The notes: a model not told the origin generated them from the letters alone. A stretch of 64,000 nt of DNA from Mycobacterium simiae (GCF_010727605.1 NZ_AP022568.1:2480001-2544000), one strand, 5' to 3'. Counted from the stretch's first letter, positions 17,545 to 27,474 are shown. Program-made: numbers and translations.

Positions 17545-18522
17545 ATGACCCCGACCCGGCTGACCGGCTACGCGCATGGTGGCGGCTGCGCCTGCAAAAT
17601 CCCGCCCGGCGAGCTGGAGGAGGCGGTCCGCGGCCTGACCGGGCAAGCCGGGGATCATGTTCTGGTCGGACTGGACGACGGCGACGACGCGGCCGCGGTG
17701 TTGGTCGGCGACCTGGCAGTGCTGTCCACCGCGGATTTCTTCACCCCCGTTGTCGACGACGCCTACGACTGGGGACGGATCGCGGCGGCCAACGCCCTCT
17801 CCGATGTGTACGCCATGGGTGGCCGCCCGGTGGTCGCGATCAACCTGGTCGGCTGGCCGCGCGATGTCCTGCCGCTGGAGCTGATGACCGAGGTGCTGCG
17901 CGGCGGGCTGGCGGTGGCCGCGGAGGCGAACTGCCCGGTGATCGGCGGCCATTCCATCGATGACCCAGAACCGAAGTACGGCATGGCGGTAACCGGTGTG
18001 GCGGATCCGGCTCGATTGCTGCGCAACGATGCCGCCGAGCCGGGCCTGCCGCTGACCCTCACCAAACCGCTCGGTGTCGGGCTGCTCAACAACCGGCACA
18101 AGCAGACCGGCGAGGTGTTCGCCGAGGCGATCGCCACAATGACGCGACTCAACCGGGCCGCCGCCGAGGCCGCGCTGGCCCACGATGTGCGCGCCGCGAC
18201 CGATGTCACCGGCTTCGGGTTGCTCGGCCACCTGTACAAGATGTGCCGGGCCTCGAAGGTGGGCGCCGTGATCGACCGCGCCGCGGTGCCGGTGATCGAC
18301 GCGGCCCGGGCGGCGCTGCGCGACGGGTTCGTCTCCGGCGGGACGAAGCGCAATCTCGATTGGGTCCGGCCGCAGCTGCGGCCAGGTTCCGGTGTGACCG
18401 AAGACGATCTGTTGCTGCTCGCCGATGCGCAGACCTCGGGTGGTCTGCTGGTGGTGGGTGAACTTCCCGGTCATCCGGTGATCGGGCACACCACCGCGGG
18501 TGCGGGGATCGAGATCCGCTGA
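17545..18522 (+). CDS. selD: selenide, water dikinase (selenophosphate synthetase) SelD
   Basis: 325 aa. SelD makes selenophosphate from selenide and ATP, the selenium donor for SelA. The N-terminal catalytic loop is AHGGGCACKIPP: C15 and K18 correspond to E. coli Cys17 and Lys20, so this is the Cys form, not a selenoprotein. VGLDDGDDAAAV and STADFFTPVVDDAYDWGRIAAAN are the ATP and metal-binding segments of the PurM-like fold. It is transcribed away from selC-selA-selB and ends 2 nt from the convergent formate dehydrogenase membrane-subunit gene. Confidence 0.95.
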   Translation: MTPTRLTGYAHGGGCACKIPPGELEEAVRGLTGQAGDHVLVGLDDGDDAAAVLVGDLAVLSTADFFTPVVDDAYDWGRIAAANALSDVYAMGGRPVVAINLVGWPRDVLPLELMTEVLRGGLAVAAEANCPVIGGHSIDDPEPKYGMAVTGVADPARLLRNDAAEPGLPLTLTKPLGVGLLNNRHKQTGEVFAEAIATMTRLNRAAAEAALAHDVRAATDVTGFGLLGHLYKMCRASKVGAVIDRAAVPVIDAARAALRDGFVSGGTKRNLDWVRPQLRPGSGVTEDDLLLLADAQTSGGLLVVGELPGHPVIGHTTAGAGIEIR

Positions 18523-18524
18523 GC

Positions 18525-19610
18525 TCAGCCGGCGGTGGTGATCGAGTCGTCGGTGATGCCGGCCGCACGCCGGGCGGCCAGCCGTCGCTTCTGCGGTTCG
18601 ATCGTGTAACGCGGGTCCCGGGCCGATTCCTTACCGGCCTCGAACACGCCGAACCGGGTCAGCGCCGACGCGGTCAGCAACGCCAGACCCGACACCGCCG
18701 CCACGCCGCGGTGGCGTCCGCCCAGCAACGTGCCCAATCCCCCGGCGACGGCGAGGCGCTCGCTCCACCGCAGCATGCGCCCGGGCTCGCCATGATGCAG
18801 CGGCTCCGCGGCGACCGGGTCCATCCGGCGTTCCATCAGCTTGGTCGCGACCAGGTCACCGGCCACACCGAGCACCGCCAGCGTGCGCGCCGGCCCCGCC
18901 TCGGCAGCCGGGGTGGTGATCATCGCCAACCCCGATGCGGCCAGGCTCGCCGAACTGACGAAGACGAACGGCAGGTCTTTGTGCGCGGCATTCCATGTCG
19001 GAGTCGCAGTGTCGGCGAGCAGCACCGCGGTGTAGACCGCCAGCGGTGCAGCGAACGCACCCGCCGCGATCCCGGCCGGCGCTTCGACCGCGCGCAACGC
19101 AGGACGCAACGGGCCCAACGGGATTCGCTCGCCGGTCATCTTGTCGATTTCCGCGACGGCCGCGACTCCGATGCCGCCGCTGAACAGGCTGAGGATCCAT
19201 GAGCCGATGCTCATCGGCGACGTCAGCTTGATGGTGCGCAGCATGTTCACGAACCGCTCCGGCCGGCCCAGGTCGAGCACCAACGCGACCGCGCCGAGGG
19301 CCACCGCGACCAGCGCGGACAACCTGGTGTTGCGGCGCAACGTGTTTCGACCGGTGAACTGGGCGCCGGCCGCCAGCAGTCCGGATCCGCCGGCCACCCC
19401 GCCGAGGAACAGGTACGCCGCCACCTCGTGTCCCCACGGCGCGGGCTTGACCACCGGACGCCCGTAGTAGGAGGTGAACTCGGCGTCGGGGACCATCGGC
19501 ATCTCGCGTGAGCCGTCGTTGCCGCCGCGCTGGCCGCCGCGCTTACCTTTTCGGCGCTTACCGCCCGGGGGCGGCGGCGGCCGGAAGCTGTCGAATTCGG
19601 AGGTGCTCAC
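18525..19610 (-). CDS. formate dehydrogenase membrane subunit, NrfD/PsrC-like
   Basis: 361 aa from GTG 19610, which overlaps the Fe-S subunit stop in GTGA. A hydrophilic Pro/Gly/Lys-rich N-terminus (~75 residues with GGKRRKGKRGGQRGG) precedes about eight hydrophobic helices beginning EVAAYLFLGGVAGGSG, a hallmark of NrfD-type quinone-interacting membrane subunits. It should anchor the dehydrogenase and hand electrons from the ferredoxin-like subunit to menaquinone. The basic tail could interact with the soluble subunits. It is the last gene of the fdh operon. Confidence 0.85.
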   Translation of the reverse strand: MSTSEFDSFRPPPPPGGKRRKGKRGGQRGGNDGSREMPMVPDAEFTSYYGRPVVKPAPWGHEVAAYLFLGGVAGGSGLLAAGAQFTGRNTLRRNTRLSALVAVALGAVALVLDLGRPERFVNMLRTIKLTSPMSIGSWILSLFSGGIGVAAVAEIDKMTGERIPLGPLRPALRAVEAPAGIAAGAFAAPLAVYTAVLLADTATPTWNAAHKDLPFVFVSSASLAASGLAMITTPAAEAGPARTLAVLGVAGDLVATKLMERRMDPVAAEPLHHGEPGRMLRWSERLAVAGGLGTLLGGRHRGVAAVSGLALLTASALTRFGVFEAGKESARDPRYTIEPQKRRLAARRAAGITDDSITTAG

Positions 19611-20590
19611 CGATTCCTCCAAAATGCCAACGCGGCCGCCCCGATCATGCCGGCCGCCGCCATGCCGGCCCGCTTGAACATGGTCGGCAGGTCGGCGGTG
19701 CACACCCGCGGGTCGGGGGGCAATCCGTAGACTTCCGGCTCGTCGAGCAACAAGAACACCGAGCCGGTGCCGCCGACGCCGTCGTCCTCGTTGGCGCCGT
19801 AAAGCCTTGCCTCCGTGCGCCCTTCGGCGTGCAGTTGGGCGACCCGCGCGCGCGCCTGGACCACCAACTCGTCGTGATTACCGAACTTGATCGACGTGGT
19901 CGGGCAGGTCTGGGCGCATGCGGGCGTCTGGTCTTCGACCAGGCGGTCATAGCACAGCGTGCACTTTTGGGCGACACCGGTGACGAATTCCTCTTTGGGG
20001 CGGCCCGGGCGTTCCACGGGCGTCGCGTAGGTGCCGTCGCTGCGCCGCTCCACCACGCCGAACGGGCAGCCCGCCACGCAGGTCCCGCAGCCGTTGCAGA
20101 CGTCGTGCTGCACCACGACCGTGCCGAACTCGGTGCGGAACAGTGCCCCGGTGGGGCACACGTCGAGGCACCCGGCGTGCGTGCAGTGCTTGCAGACGTC
20201 CGAGGACATCAGCCAGCGAAACTCCGGGGTGTCCGGCGGCCTGAGGTCGGGCTCGCTGTCGGCCTGTTCGGCCGAGCCGGGCATTGCCGGCATCCCCAAA
20301 CTGATGAGCGCACGGCCAGATTCGCGCGCCTCCTTGATGCGGTCTCGTCCCTGTTCGATGAAAGCCACGTGCCGCCAGGTGCTCGCACCGAGCGCCCCGG
20401 TGTTGTCGTAGGACGAGCCCAGCAGTTCCAGGTCGCCGTCCCGCGGGTTGCGGTTCCACTCCTTGCACGCCACTTCGCAGGCCTTGCAACCGATACAAAT
20501 CGAGGTATCGGTGAAAAAACCCTTGCGCGGCTTGGCATCTGACCAGCCAGCAGCCGCGGCCGGGTCACTCGGTCCGGTCAGCTGGCCCAT
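19607..20590 (-). CDS. formate dehydrogenase iron-sulfur (beta) subunit
   Basis: 327 aa from ATG 20590 with AAAGGA 5 nt upstream. Four Cys clusters are visible: CIGCKACEVACKEWN, CKHCTHAGCLDVCPTGAL, CNGCGTCVAGCPFGV, and CTLCYDRL paired with CAQTCPTTSI. They bind four [4Fe-4S] centres, as in FdnH/HybA-type electron-transfer subunits. It should carry electrons from the Mo/W-Sec catalytic subunit to the NrfD-like subunit. A hydrophobic segment near the C-terminus (AGMAAAGMIGAAALAFW) may be a membrane anchor. It overlaps the catalytic gene by 26 nt and the membrane gene by 4 nt. Confidence 0.92.
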   Translation of the reverse strand: MGQLTGPSDPAAAAGWSDAKPRKGFFTDTSICIGCKACEVACKEWNRNPRDGDLELLGSSYDNTGALGASTWRHVAFIEQGRDRIKEARESGRALISLGMPAMPGSAEQADSEPDLRPPDTPEFRWLMSSDVCKHCTHAGCLDVCPTGALFRTEFGTVVVQHDVCNGCGTCVAGCPFGVVERRSDGTYATPVERPGRPKEEFVTGVAQKCTLCYDRLVEDQTPACAQTCPTTSIKFGNHDELVVQARARVAQLHAEGRTEARLYGANEDDGVGGTGSVFLLLDEPEVYGLPPDPRVCTADLPTMFKRAGMAAAGMIGAAALAFWRNR

Positions 20591-23500
20591 CGGCGTCCTT
20601 TCTGTGCCCACCCGCGGATTCGAGGACGTCCCAGACCTGTGGGGTGACTCGTACATTGTCGGTCTCGACCGTGGCGCCGGCGCGAGACTGGTATTCGGCC
20701 ACCAACCGCAGCAGCGCGTCACCCTGCGGTCGCCGGCCGGGCAGGATGTCGCAGGACCCGGCCTTGGACTCCTGGATTTGCACATTCGGGTCGAGGGTGA
20801 GGCCCAGCAGGTCGTTGGCCGCGTCCCCGCTGACCACCGCGTCGCTGCCCACGCCCCAGTGGTAGGGCAGCCCGATCTGGTGCACGGTATGGCCCCCGAT
20901 CCGCAGCGGGGTCATCCGCTCGGTGACCAGCACCCGCGCCTCGATTGCCGCACGCGGCGAGACGATGGTGGCCCACCCGTAGGGCTCGAGCCCGCGTTCG
21001 TCGGCCAGCTCCGGGGAGACCTCGCAGAACATCTCCGGCTGTAACTCGGACAGATACGGCAGCCATCGACTCATCCCGCCGGCGGTGTGGTGCTCGGTGA
21101 GCCGGTAGGTGGTGAACACGTACGGGTACACGTCGACGCCGGGGTCTCCGGCGCTCGGCGCACTCAGATTGTCCTTGCGGGGGAAGAAGATTCGCGAAGG
21201 ACTCTGCTGTTGCGGGTACAGCGCGTTGGCGACTGGCGATTCCTGCGGCTCGTAGTGCGTGGGCAACGGCCCGTCGACGACGCCCTTCGGGGCGAACAGC
21301 CACGCCTTGCCGTCGGCCTGCATCACGAACGCGTCGTCGCCGGCCAAGGCGTCCGGTCCACCCAGGTCGGGGTCGGGACGACTGCCCGGGGCGCGGTCGG
21401 CGACGAAGTCGGGCTCGTCGTAGCCAACCCAGCGACCGCTGCCGCCGTCCGCGTCGGGATCCCACCAGAGGTACTTCTTGCGCTCGCTCCACGGTCGGCC
21501 GGCGGGGTCGGCCGAGGCACGGTTGTAGAGGATCCGCCGGTCTTCCGGCCAGGCCCAACCCCACTCCGCCTGATTCGGACTGGTTCCGCCGTGGGGCACC
21601 CGGCGGGCCGACTGATTGGTGCCGTCGGCGTAGACCCCGGCGTAGATCCAGCAACCGCACGCCGTCGACCCGTCCGCGCGCAGCTCGTTGAACGAGGAAA
21701 CCGGCCGGCCGGCGTCTGGACCGGTGAGGTGATGGCCGTTGTACTCGGCCAGCACCGCCTCACCCTCGATCTCGCCGTGCGCGTCGGTCGGGTAGTCCCA
21801 CGTCAGGTCCAGCAGCGGCCGGTCGCGTTCCTCGGTCGAACCCGCCAACCGTTCCTTGATCCGCTTGCCGAGCTCGTAGAAAAACTCGAGTTCGCTTTGG
21901 CATTGGCCGGGAGGATTGACGGCCTTGTGCCGCCACTGCAGGAGCCGTTGGGTCTGAGTGAACGAACCGGCCTTTTCGACGTGGGTGGCCGCCGGGAAGA
22001 AAAACACTTCGGTCTCGATGTCCTCGGTCTTCAACTCGCCGGACGCGATTTCGGGCCCGTCCTTCCACCAGGTGGCCGATTCGATGAGGTTGAGGTCGCG
22101 CACCACCAGCCACTTCAGGTGCGCCATGCCGAGCCGCTGCATGCGGCCGTGGGCCGATCCGACCGCGGGGTTCTGCCCTAGCAGGAAATAACCTTCGACC
22201 TCGTCGTCGAGCATCCCCATCACGGTCTGGTACGTCCCGTGCGGTCCCGACAGGCGCGGCAGGTAGTCGTAGGCCCAGTCGTTGTCCGCGGTGGCCGCGT
22301 CGCCCCACCACGCCTTGAGCAGGCTGACCATATAGGCATCGGCGTTGGCCCAGAAGCCCTTCTGCTGCTTGGAGCCCACCCCCTCCAGGTAGTCGGCGAG
22401 GGTGTTGTGCACGCCGGCCGAGGGCATCGGTAGGTATCCGGGCAGCAGATTGAACAGCGTCGGGATGTCGGTGGAACCCTGAATGCTGGCGTGACCGCGC
22501 AGCGCCATGATCCCGCTACCGGGGCGGCCGATGTTACCCAGGAGCAGCTGCAAAATCGTTGCGGTGCGGATGAATTGGGCGCCGAGCGTGTGCTGAGTCC
22601 ACCCGACGGCGTAGGCGAAGCAGGTGGTGCGCTCGCGGCCGGAGTTCTCGACGATGCTGCGGGCGAGATAGTCGAAATCCTCGCGGCTGATGCCGCAGAG
22701 GTTCGTCACCATCTGCGGGGTGTAGCGGGCGTAATGCCGCTTGAGGATCTGGAACACCGTCCGCGGATGCTGCAGGGTCTCGTCGCGCAGCACCCGGGCG
22801 TGTGCCAGCGCGGGGCCGCCCATCCCGTGCTGGTCGCCCGCCGCGCGCGCGGAGGCCGACGAGCCGTGCTCGTGCAGGTCGCCCGGACCGGCGATACCGT
22901 CTTCGGCGCCGTCGCCGTCGGCGGTGGCGTACGCCCACGTCGACTGGTCGTACTGGCCGGTCGCGGGATCGAAACCGGAGAACAAGCCGCCGAGGTCTTC
23001 GGCGTCCCGGAAGTCCTCGTTGATCAGGGTGGCCGCGTTGGTGTAGGCGACCACGTACTCCTCGAACCACAGGTCGTTTTGCAGGACGTGGTTGATCAGC
23101 GCCCCGAGTAGCACCACGTCCGAGCCCGCGCGGATGGGAATGTGCTTGTCCGACACCGCCGATGTGCGGGTGAAGCGCGGGTCGACGTGAATTACCTTCG
23201 CGCCGCGCGCCTTGGCTTCCTCAACCCACTGGAATCCCACCGGATGGCACTCGGCCATGTTGGAGCCCTGGATGATGATGCAATCGGCGTTGGCCATGTC
23301 TTGCAGTGGTTGGGTGGCACCGCCACGCCCGAAGGAGGCTCCCAGACCGGGAACCGTGGAGCTGTGTCAAATGCGAGCTTGGTTCTCGATCTGAATCGCG
23401 CCGGCGGCGGTGAAGAGCTTCTTGATCAGATAGTTCTCTTCGTTGTCCAGCGTTGCCCCACCCAGCGCGGCGATGCCCATGGTCCGTCGCAGCAGGTTGC

Positions 23501-23948
23501 CCTTCTTGTCGATGTCCTGCCAGGTGTGGCGACGGGACTCGCAGAAGCGGTCGGCCACCATGTCGATGGCGGTGTTGAGGTCAAGGCGCTGCCATTCGGT
23601 CGCCCGCGGTGCGCGGTACAGCACCTCCAGCTGTCGCCCCGGGGAGTTGACCAGCTGCTCACTCGCCGACCCCTTGGGACAGAGCCGGCCACGCGAGATC
23701 GGCGAATCGGGATCGCCCTCGATTTGCACCACCTTCTCGTCCTTGACGAACACCCTCTGACCGCAGCCCACCGCGCAGTAGGGGCACACGCTCTGCACCA
23801 CCCGGTCGGCCGTCGTGGTGCGCGGCGTGATGGCACGGGTGTGCTTGGAGGTCACCGCGGGGCCGCGGCCGAACACGTCGCCGGACCGGAGCTGACGCAG
23901 CACGGGCCATTCCAGGAAGATCTTCGGCGAGGGCAGCTTGGGAGGCAT
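20565..23948 (-). CDS. selenocysteine-containing formate dehydrogenase catalytic (alpha) subunit, read through UGA
   Basis: 1127 aa if the in-frame TGA at 23369-23367 is read as selenocysteine (residue 194). It oxidises formate to CO2 at a molybdenum or tungsten bis-MGD centre. The N-terminal [4Fe-4S] ligands are C55, C58, C62 and C90 (CPYCAVGC, RLCPKGSA). NQARI-Sec-HSSTVPGLGASFGRG is the classic Sec site, and downstream GSNMAECHPVGFQW and DPRFTRTSAVSD are molybdopterin oxidoreductase motifs. The frame is continuous on both sides of the UGA. No twin-arginine signal is seen, unlike FdnG, which suggests the catalytic side faces the cytoplasm. A SECIS-like hairpin follows the UGA, and the sel genes are adjacent. 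Confidence 0.95.
23337..23369 (-). promoter_or_regulatory. UGA selenocysteine codon and bacterial SECIS hairpin
   Basis: TGA (23369-23367) is followed by 11 nt and then GGTTCCC-GGTCT-GGGAGCC (23355-23337): a 7-bp stem with one T-G pair and a GGTCT loop. The loop sequence and the 11-nt distance are the same as in the E. coli fdhF element as I recall it. It should bind SelB and recode UGA as Sec. Confidence 0.88.
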
Positions 23949-23971
23949 GACCTGCAGCTTAGTAGGCGGGG

Positions 23972-24859
23972 CTAAGTGATCGACGCCACGTAGATGTCCT
24001 CGATATTGGACCTGAGTTTCTGGTCGAAATCCTCGTCGCTCTGCTGGGCGGTCAACCCTTCGGTCAGGGCCCGCGAGAAGCTGGCGATCAGGCCGCGGTT
24101 GCGGCGCAGCACCGTGCAGCTCTCGGCCAGGCTGTAGCCGCCGGACAGGGCGACCACCCGCATCACCCGCGGGTGAGCGATCAGCGGCGCGTACAGATTG
24201 TCCTCGTCGGGCAGGGTCAGTTTGAGCATGACCTGCCTGTCGCCGGGCAGCTCGTCGAGTCGGGCGCGCAGCGCCGAGACCAGCAGGGCGTCCGCGGTGG
24301 GCTTGTCGGGGCTGTCGATGCTGACCTCGGGTTCGATGATCGGCATCAGGCCGCGGGCGGCAATCGTGTCGGCGTATTCGAATTGCTGGTCGACGATCGC
24401 GTCGATGCCTTTCTCGTTCGGCTCCTGGATAAACGAACGCATTTTGGTGCCGAAGATGCCCTTGCCGACCGCACGATCCAGCAGCGAGTCGAGCTTTGTC
24501 ATCGGCTTCATCAGCTGAACGCCGTTGTCGGCCTCACTCAACCCCTGGTCGACCTTCACGAAGGGCACGATGTGCTTTTGCTTCCATAGAAACGCGGCGG
24601 AGTCCTCGCCGTTGATGGAGCGATCCATGGTCTGCTCGAACAGGATCGTCGCGATCACCTTGTCGCCGGAAAAGCTGGGGCTGGTGATCAATCGGGTGCG
24701 CATCTGGTGGATGAGGTCGAACATCTGCTCGTCGCCGTCGTAGGCGTCCTCGGCAATTCCGTACAGCTTGAGAGCTTTCGGCGTGCTCCCGCCGCTTTGA
24801 TCCAGAGCGGCGATGAAGCCTTGTCCCGACGCCATCGCGTTGCGCTGTTCTTCGTTCAC
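23972..24859 (-). CDS. class I fructose-bisphosphate aldolase
   Basis: 295 aa from GTG 24859, supported by GGAGG 7 nt upstream; a longer frame to 24970 is not needed. It reversibly cleaves fructose-1,6-bisphosphate to DHAP and glyceraldehyde-3-phosphate through a Lys Schiff base. GFIAALDQSGGSTPKALKLYG at the start (here split: GFIAALDQSGGSTPKAL), FVKVDQGL, PIIEPEVSID and VMLKLTLP (candidate Schiff-base Lys) are typical of the metal-independent bacterial class I group. Most actinobacteria rely on a class II enzyme, so this is probably a second, condition-specific aldolase. It is divergent from the TetR gene. Confidence 0.9.
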   Translation of the reverse strand: MNEEQRNAMASGQGFIAALDQSGGSTPKALKLYGIAEDAYDGDEQMFDLIHQMRTRLITSPSFSGDKVIATILFEQTMDRSINGEDSAAFLWKQKHIVPFVKVDQGLSEADNGVQLMKPMTKLDSLLDRAVGKGIFGTKMRSFIQEPNEKGIDAIVDQQFEYADTIAARGLMPIIEPEVSIDSPDKPTADALLVSALRARLDELPGDRQVMLKLTLPDEDNLYAPLIAHPRVMRVVALSGGYSLAESCTVLRRNRGLIASFSRALTEGLTAQQSDEDFDQKLRSNIEDIYVASIT

Positions 24860-24993
24860 TGCGATCCCTCCGTCGTCGCTGGATGCGGGCCCGGTCCTGG
24901 ACCGTTCACCCACGACCCAGCATTGCGCACCGCCGGCCGTTCCGGCTACCGCCCGCCGGTGCGGCCGCACCCCGCGACGGGTTTGCTATCGCC

Positions 24994-25019
24994 ATGGTGA
25001 GTGAGTACTCTCTCACCAT
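24994..25019. promoter_or_regulatory. palindromic operator overlapping the TetR -10 box and start
   Basis: A 26-bp near-perfect palindrome: arms ATGGTGAG and CTCACCAT are exact, the core GAGTACTC is also symmetric, and only one pair mismatches (12 of 13 pairs). It contains TACTCT (25006-25011), a TANNNT -10 box 6 nt before ATG 25018. A repressor bound here would block its own promoter. Confidence 0.75.
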
Positions 25020-25629
25020 GGCCGATTCAGGACGCGATCGGTTGCTGGCCGAGGCGCTGAAGCTTTTCGCCGCCAAGGGTTATGCGGCGACGTCGGTTGC
25101 CGACATCCAGCGGGCGTCGGGCCTGGCTCCCGGGTCAGGCGCGTTGTACAAGCACTTTTCCTCCAAGCGCGAGCTGCTCGAGGCAGCGGTGACGCACCGG
25201 ATCGACAGCATCGTCGCCGCCCGCGAGCAGTACGACGCCGGCCAGCCGGGCAGCGTCGAGCAGGCGGTGCGCACCGCCGGCCAACTGATCTGGAGCAACC
25301 TGAACCACGGCGAGGATTTGCTCAAGGTCATGCTGCGCGAGCCCGACGAACTGGGCGAGCTCGACGAGAAAACGTGGCAGGTCATCACCGACAACGCTTA
25401 TCAGCGGTTCGCGGACGAACTGAGCGCAGCCAATCGCTCCGGCCGGACCAGCATTCCCGATCCCGAGGCCGCCGCGGCCGTGGCGATCGCATCTCTGTCC
25501 TACGCGGCGACGCTGCGGGCGCTGTCGGGCCGGTTGCCGGGCAACGTCGACGAGGACCGGTACTTCGAGGCGTGGGTCGACCAGACGGTCAGCGTCCTCG
25601 CGCAACACACCAAACCCCGAAAACACTGA
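25018..25629 (+). CDS. TetR-family transcriptional regulator
   Basis: 203 aa. The DNA-binding domain is clear: LLAEALKLFAAKGYAATSVADIQRASG then GALYKHFSSKRELL. ATG 25018 is preferred to ATG 24994 because a leaderless -10 box (TACTCT) ends 6 nt before it and because the operator would otherwise be coding. The effector domain is not identifiable. The acyl-CoA dehydrogenase gene starts 25 nt downstream and is probably its main target along with itself; the divergent aldolase could also respond. Ligand possibly an acyl-CoA (inference). Confidence 0.9.
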   Translation: MADSGRDRLLAEALKLFAAKGYAATSVADIQRASGLAPGSGALYKHFSSKRELLEAAVTHRIDSIVAAREQYDAGQPGSVEQAVRTAGQLIWSNLNHGEDLLKVMLREPDELGELDEKTWQVITDNAYQRFADELSAANRSGRTSIPDPEAAAAVAIASLSYAATLRALSGRLPGNVDEDRYFEAWVDQTVSVLAQHTKPRKH

Positions 25630-25654
25630 CCGAACCGGACTTTAGGAGCCAACG

Positions 25655-26866
25655 GTGACTTTCTCCCTGCAATTGAGCGACGACGTAATCGCGGTACGCG
25701 ACTGGGTGCACCAGTTCGCCGCCGAGACGATCCGTCCCGCCGCGGCCGAATGGGATGAACGCGAAGAGACCCCATGGCCGGTTATTCAGGAGGCCGCGAA
25801 GGTCGGTCTCTACTCCCCGGACTTTTTCGCGCAGCAGGCCGCCGAGCCGACCGGGCTGGGCTTTCTCACCGCGTTCGAGGAGATGTTCTGGGGCGACGCC
25901 GGAATCGCCCTTTCCATCATGGGCACCGGGCTGGCCGCGGCGGCGCTGGCGGGCAACGGAACTCCCGAACAGCTGGGCCGTTGGCTGCCCGAGATGTTCG
26001 GCACCACCGGCGATCCCAAGCTCGGCGCGTTCTGTTCGTCGGAACCCGACGCGGGGTCGGACGTCGGCGCTATCCGCACCAGGGCCCGCTACGACGAGGC
26101 GAGCCGTGAATGGGTGCTCAACGGCACCAAGACCTGGGCGACCAATGGGGGTATCGCCAACGTGCACATCGTGGTCGCGTCGGTGTATCCCGAACTCGGC
26201 GCCCGTGGTCAGGCATCCTTCGTCATCCCGCCCGCAACCAAGGGGTTGAGCCAGGGCCAGAAATTCAAGAAGCACGGAATCCGGGCTTCGCACACCGCCG
26301 AGGTGGTCCTCGACAATGTCCGGTTGCCCGAAGACTGCATTCTCGGCGGCCGGGAGAAGTTCGAGTCCCGCATCGCCCGGGTCAAGTCCGGCGCGTCGAC
26401 CGGTGGGCAAGCCGCGATGAAAACGTTCGAGCGGACCCGGCCCACCGTCGGCGCGATGGCCGTCGGGGTGGCCCGCGCCGCGTACGAGTACGCGCTCGAC
26501 TACGCCTGCCAGCGTGAGCAATTCGGCCGCAAGATCGGTGAGTTCCAGGCGGTGGCGTTCAAGCTGGCCGACATGAAGAGCCGGGTCGACTCGGCCCGCC
26601 TGCTGGTGTGGCGGGCCGGGTGGATGGCCCGCAACAACCAGAACTTTGACTCCGCCGAGGGCTCGATGGCCAAGCTGGTGGCCAGCGAGGCCGCGGTTTA
26701 CGTCACCGACGAGGCCATCCAGATCCTCGGCGGCAACGGCTACACGCGGGACTACCCGGTCGAGCGGATGCACCGCGACGCGAAGATCTTCACCATTTTC
26801 GAGGGAACCAGCGAGATTCAGCGCCTGGTGATCTCGCGGGCCCTGACCGGGCTGCCCATCCGCTAG
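25655..26866 (+). CDS. acyl-CoA dehydrogenase (FadE type)
   Basis: 403 aa. It should catalyse FAD-dependent alpha,beta-dehydrogenation of an acyl-CoA. Motifs: [18 protein letters not shown] and [14 protein letters not shown] (FAD and substrate pocket), [38 protein letters not shown] and [17 protein letters not shown], where the Glu of FEGTSE is the catalytic base. Start GTG 25655 follows GGAGCC. It lies in an operon with the TetR gene. Chain length specificity cannot be read from the sequence. Confidence 0.93.
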   Translation: MTFSLQLSDDVIAVRDWVHQFAAETIRPAAAEWDEREETPWPVIQEAAKVGLYSPDFFAQQAAEPTGLGFLTAFEEMFWGDAGIALSIMGTGLAAAALAGNGTPEQLGRWLPEMFGTTGDPKLGAFCSSEPDAGSDVGAIRTRARYDEASREWVLNGTKTWATNGGIANVHIVVASVYPELGARGQASFVIPPATKGLSQGQKFKKHGIRASHTAEVVLDNVRLPEDCILGGREKFESRIARVKSGASTGGQAAMKTFERTRPTVGAMAVGVARAAYEYALDYACQREQFGRKIGEFQAVAFKLADMKSRVDSARLLVWRAGWMARNNQNFDSAEGSMAKLVASEAAVYVTDEAIQILGGNGYTRDYPVERMHRDAKIFTIFEGTSEIQRLVISRALTGLPIR

Positions 26867-26869
26867 TTT
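26864..26869 (+). promoter_or_regulatory. -10 box for leaderless small lipoprotein gene
   Basis: TAGTTT matches TANNNT, ends 6 nt before ATG 26876, and shares its TAG with the stop codon of the acyl-CoA dehydrogenase gene. No Shine-Dalgarno is present, so a leaderless message is likely. Confidence 0.45.
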
Positions 26870-26875
26870 GAGCAC

Positions 26876-27307
26876 ATGAAGGGTGCGCTCGTCGCGGCAA
26901 CCGGGATCATCGTGGCAGGGTGCTGGACCGCCGGCTTGACCACCGAGCCGGCGGCGGTGGCGGACAACCCGGCCTGCACCGCCTCGATGTGTGCGTTCCT
27001 GTCTCCGTCCCGCAACATCAGCTGCGAGATCGACTACCAGCGTGAGCCCGCGATGGGCGACGAGGCCTACTGCCAGACCAATGATCCGCCGCAGTCGGTG
27101 CGGCTGTCCGCAGCCGGAGTGGTCACCAGCTGCACGGGTGTCTCCTGCCTGGGTAACGCGGGGGAAGGCACACCCACCCTGGCCTATGACCAAACCGCCG
27201 GTCTCGGCCCGTTCAGCTGCATGTCCAAGCCCGACGGAGTCACCTGCACTGTGTCCTCGGGCCACGGATTCACGATCGCCGCGGCGGGCATCAAGACCCT
27301 CGGATAG
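26876..27307 (+). CDS. small exported Cys-rich mycobacterial protein, possible lipoprotein
   Basis: 143 aa. The N-terminus (MKGALVAATGIIVAGCW) is a short signal with a possible lipobox IVAGC. The mature part carries about eight Cys in a regular pattern (PACTASMCAF, ISCEIDY, YCQTND, VTSCTGVSCLG, FSCMS, VTCTV), suggesting several disulfides outside the membrane. It resembles small secreted proteins common in mycobacteria for which no function is known. A leaderless -10 box overlaps the previous stop codon. Confidence 0.75.
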   Translation: MKGALVAATGIIVAGCWTAGLTTEPAAVADNPACTASMCAFLSPSRNISCEIDYQREPAMGDEAYCQTNDPPQSVRLSAAGVVTSCTGVSCLGNAGEGTPTLAYDQTAGLGPFSCMSKPDGVTCTVSSGHGFTIAAAGIKTLG

Positions 27308-27474
27308 GGATGCGCGCCAGCCGGATTCCGTGCGCGCCGCGAGCGCGAAGAGCTACCGCCGACCGCAACTTCGCTTTCTGTCTGTTCTGACGACGTAAAC
27401 CGTCTCGCCCCGAATACTCCGGCACGCCCGCTCCGTATTCCTTCGTGCAGGTATCCGCGTCAGAAAGGACGAGC

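Noticed and set aside
20565..23948. Formate dehydrogenase alpha as two separate genes or a pseudogene
   Set aside because: The TGA is in frame with both halves, sits exactly where Sec/Cys occurs in this family, is followed by a SECIS hairpin, and all sel genes are adjacent.
25589..27265. 558-codon leftward open frame
   Set aside because: Antisense to the acyl-CoA dehydrogenase, which has full family motifs.
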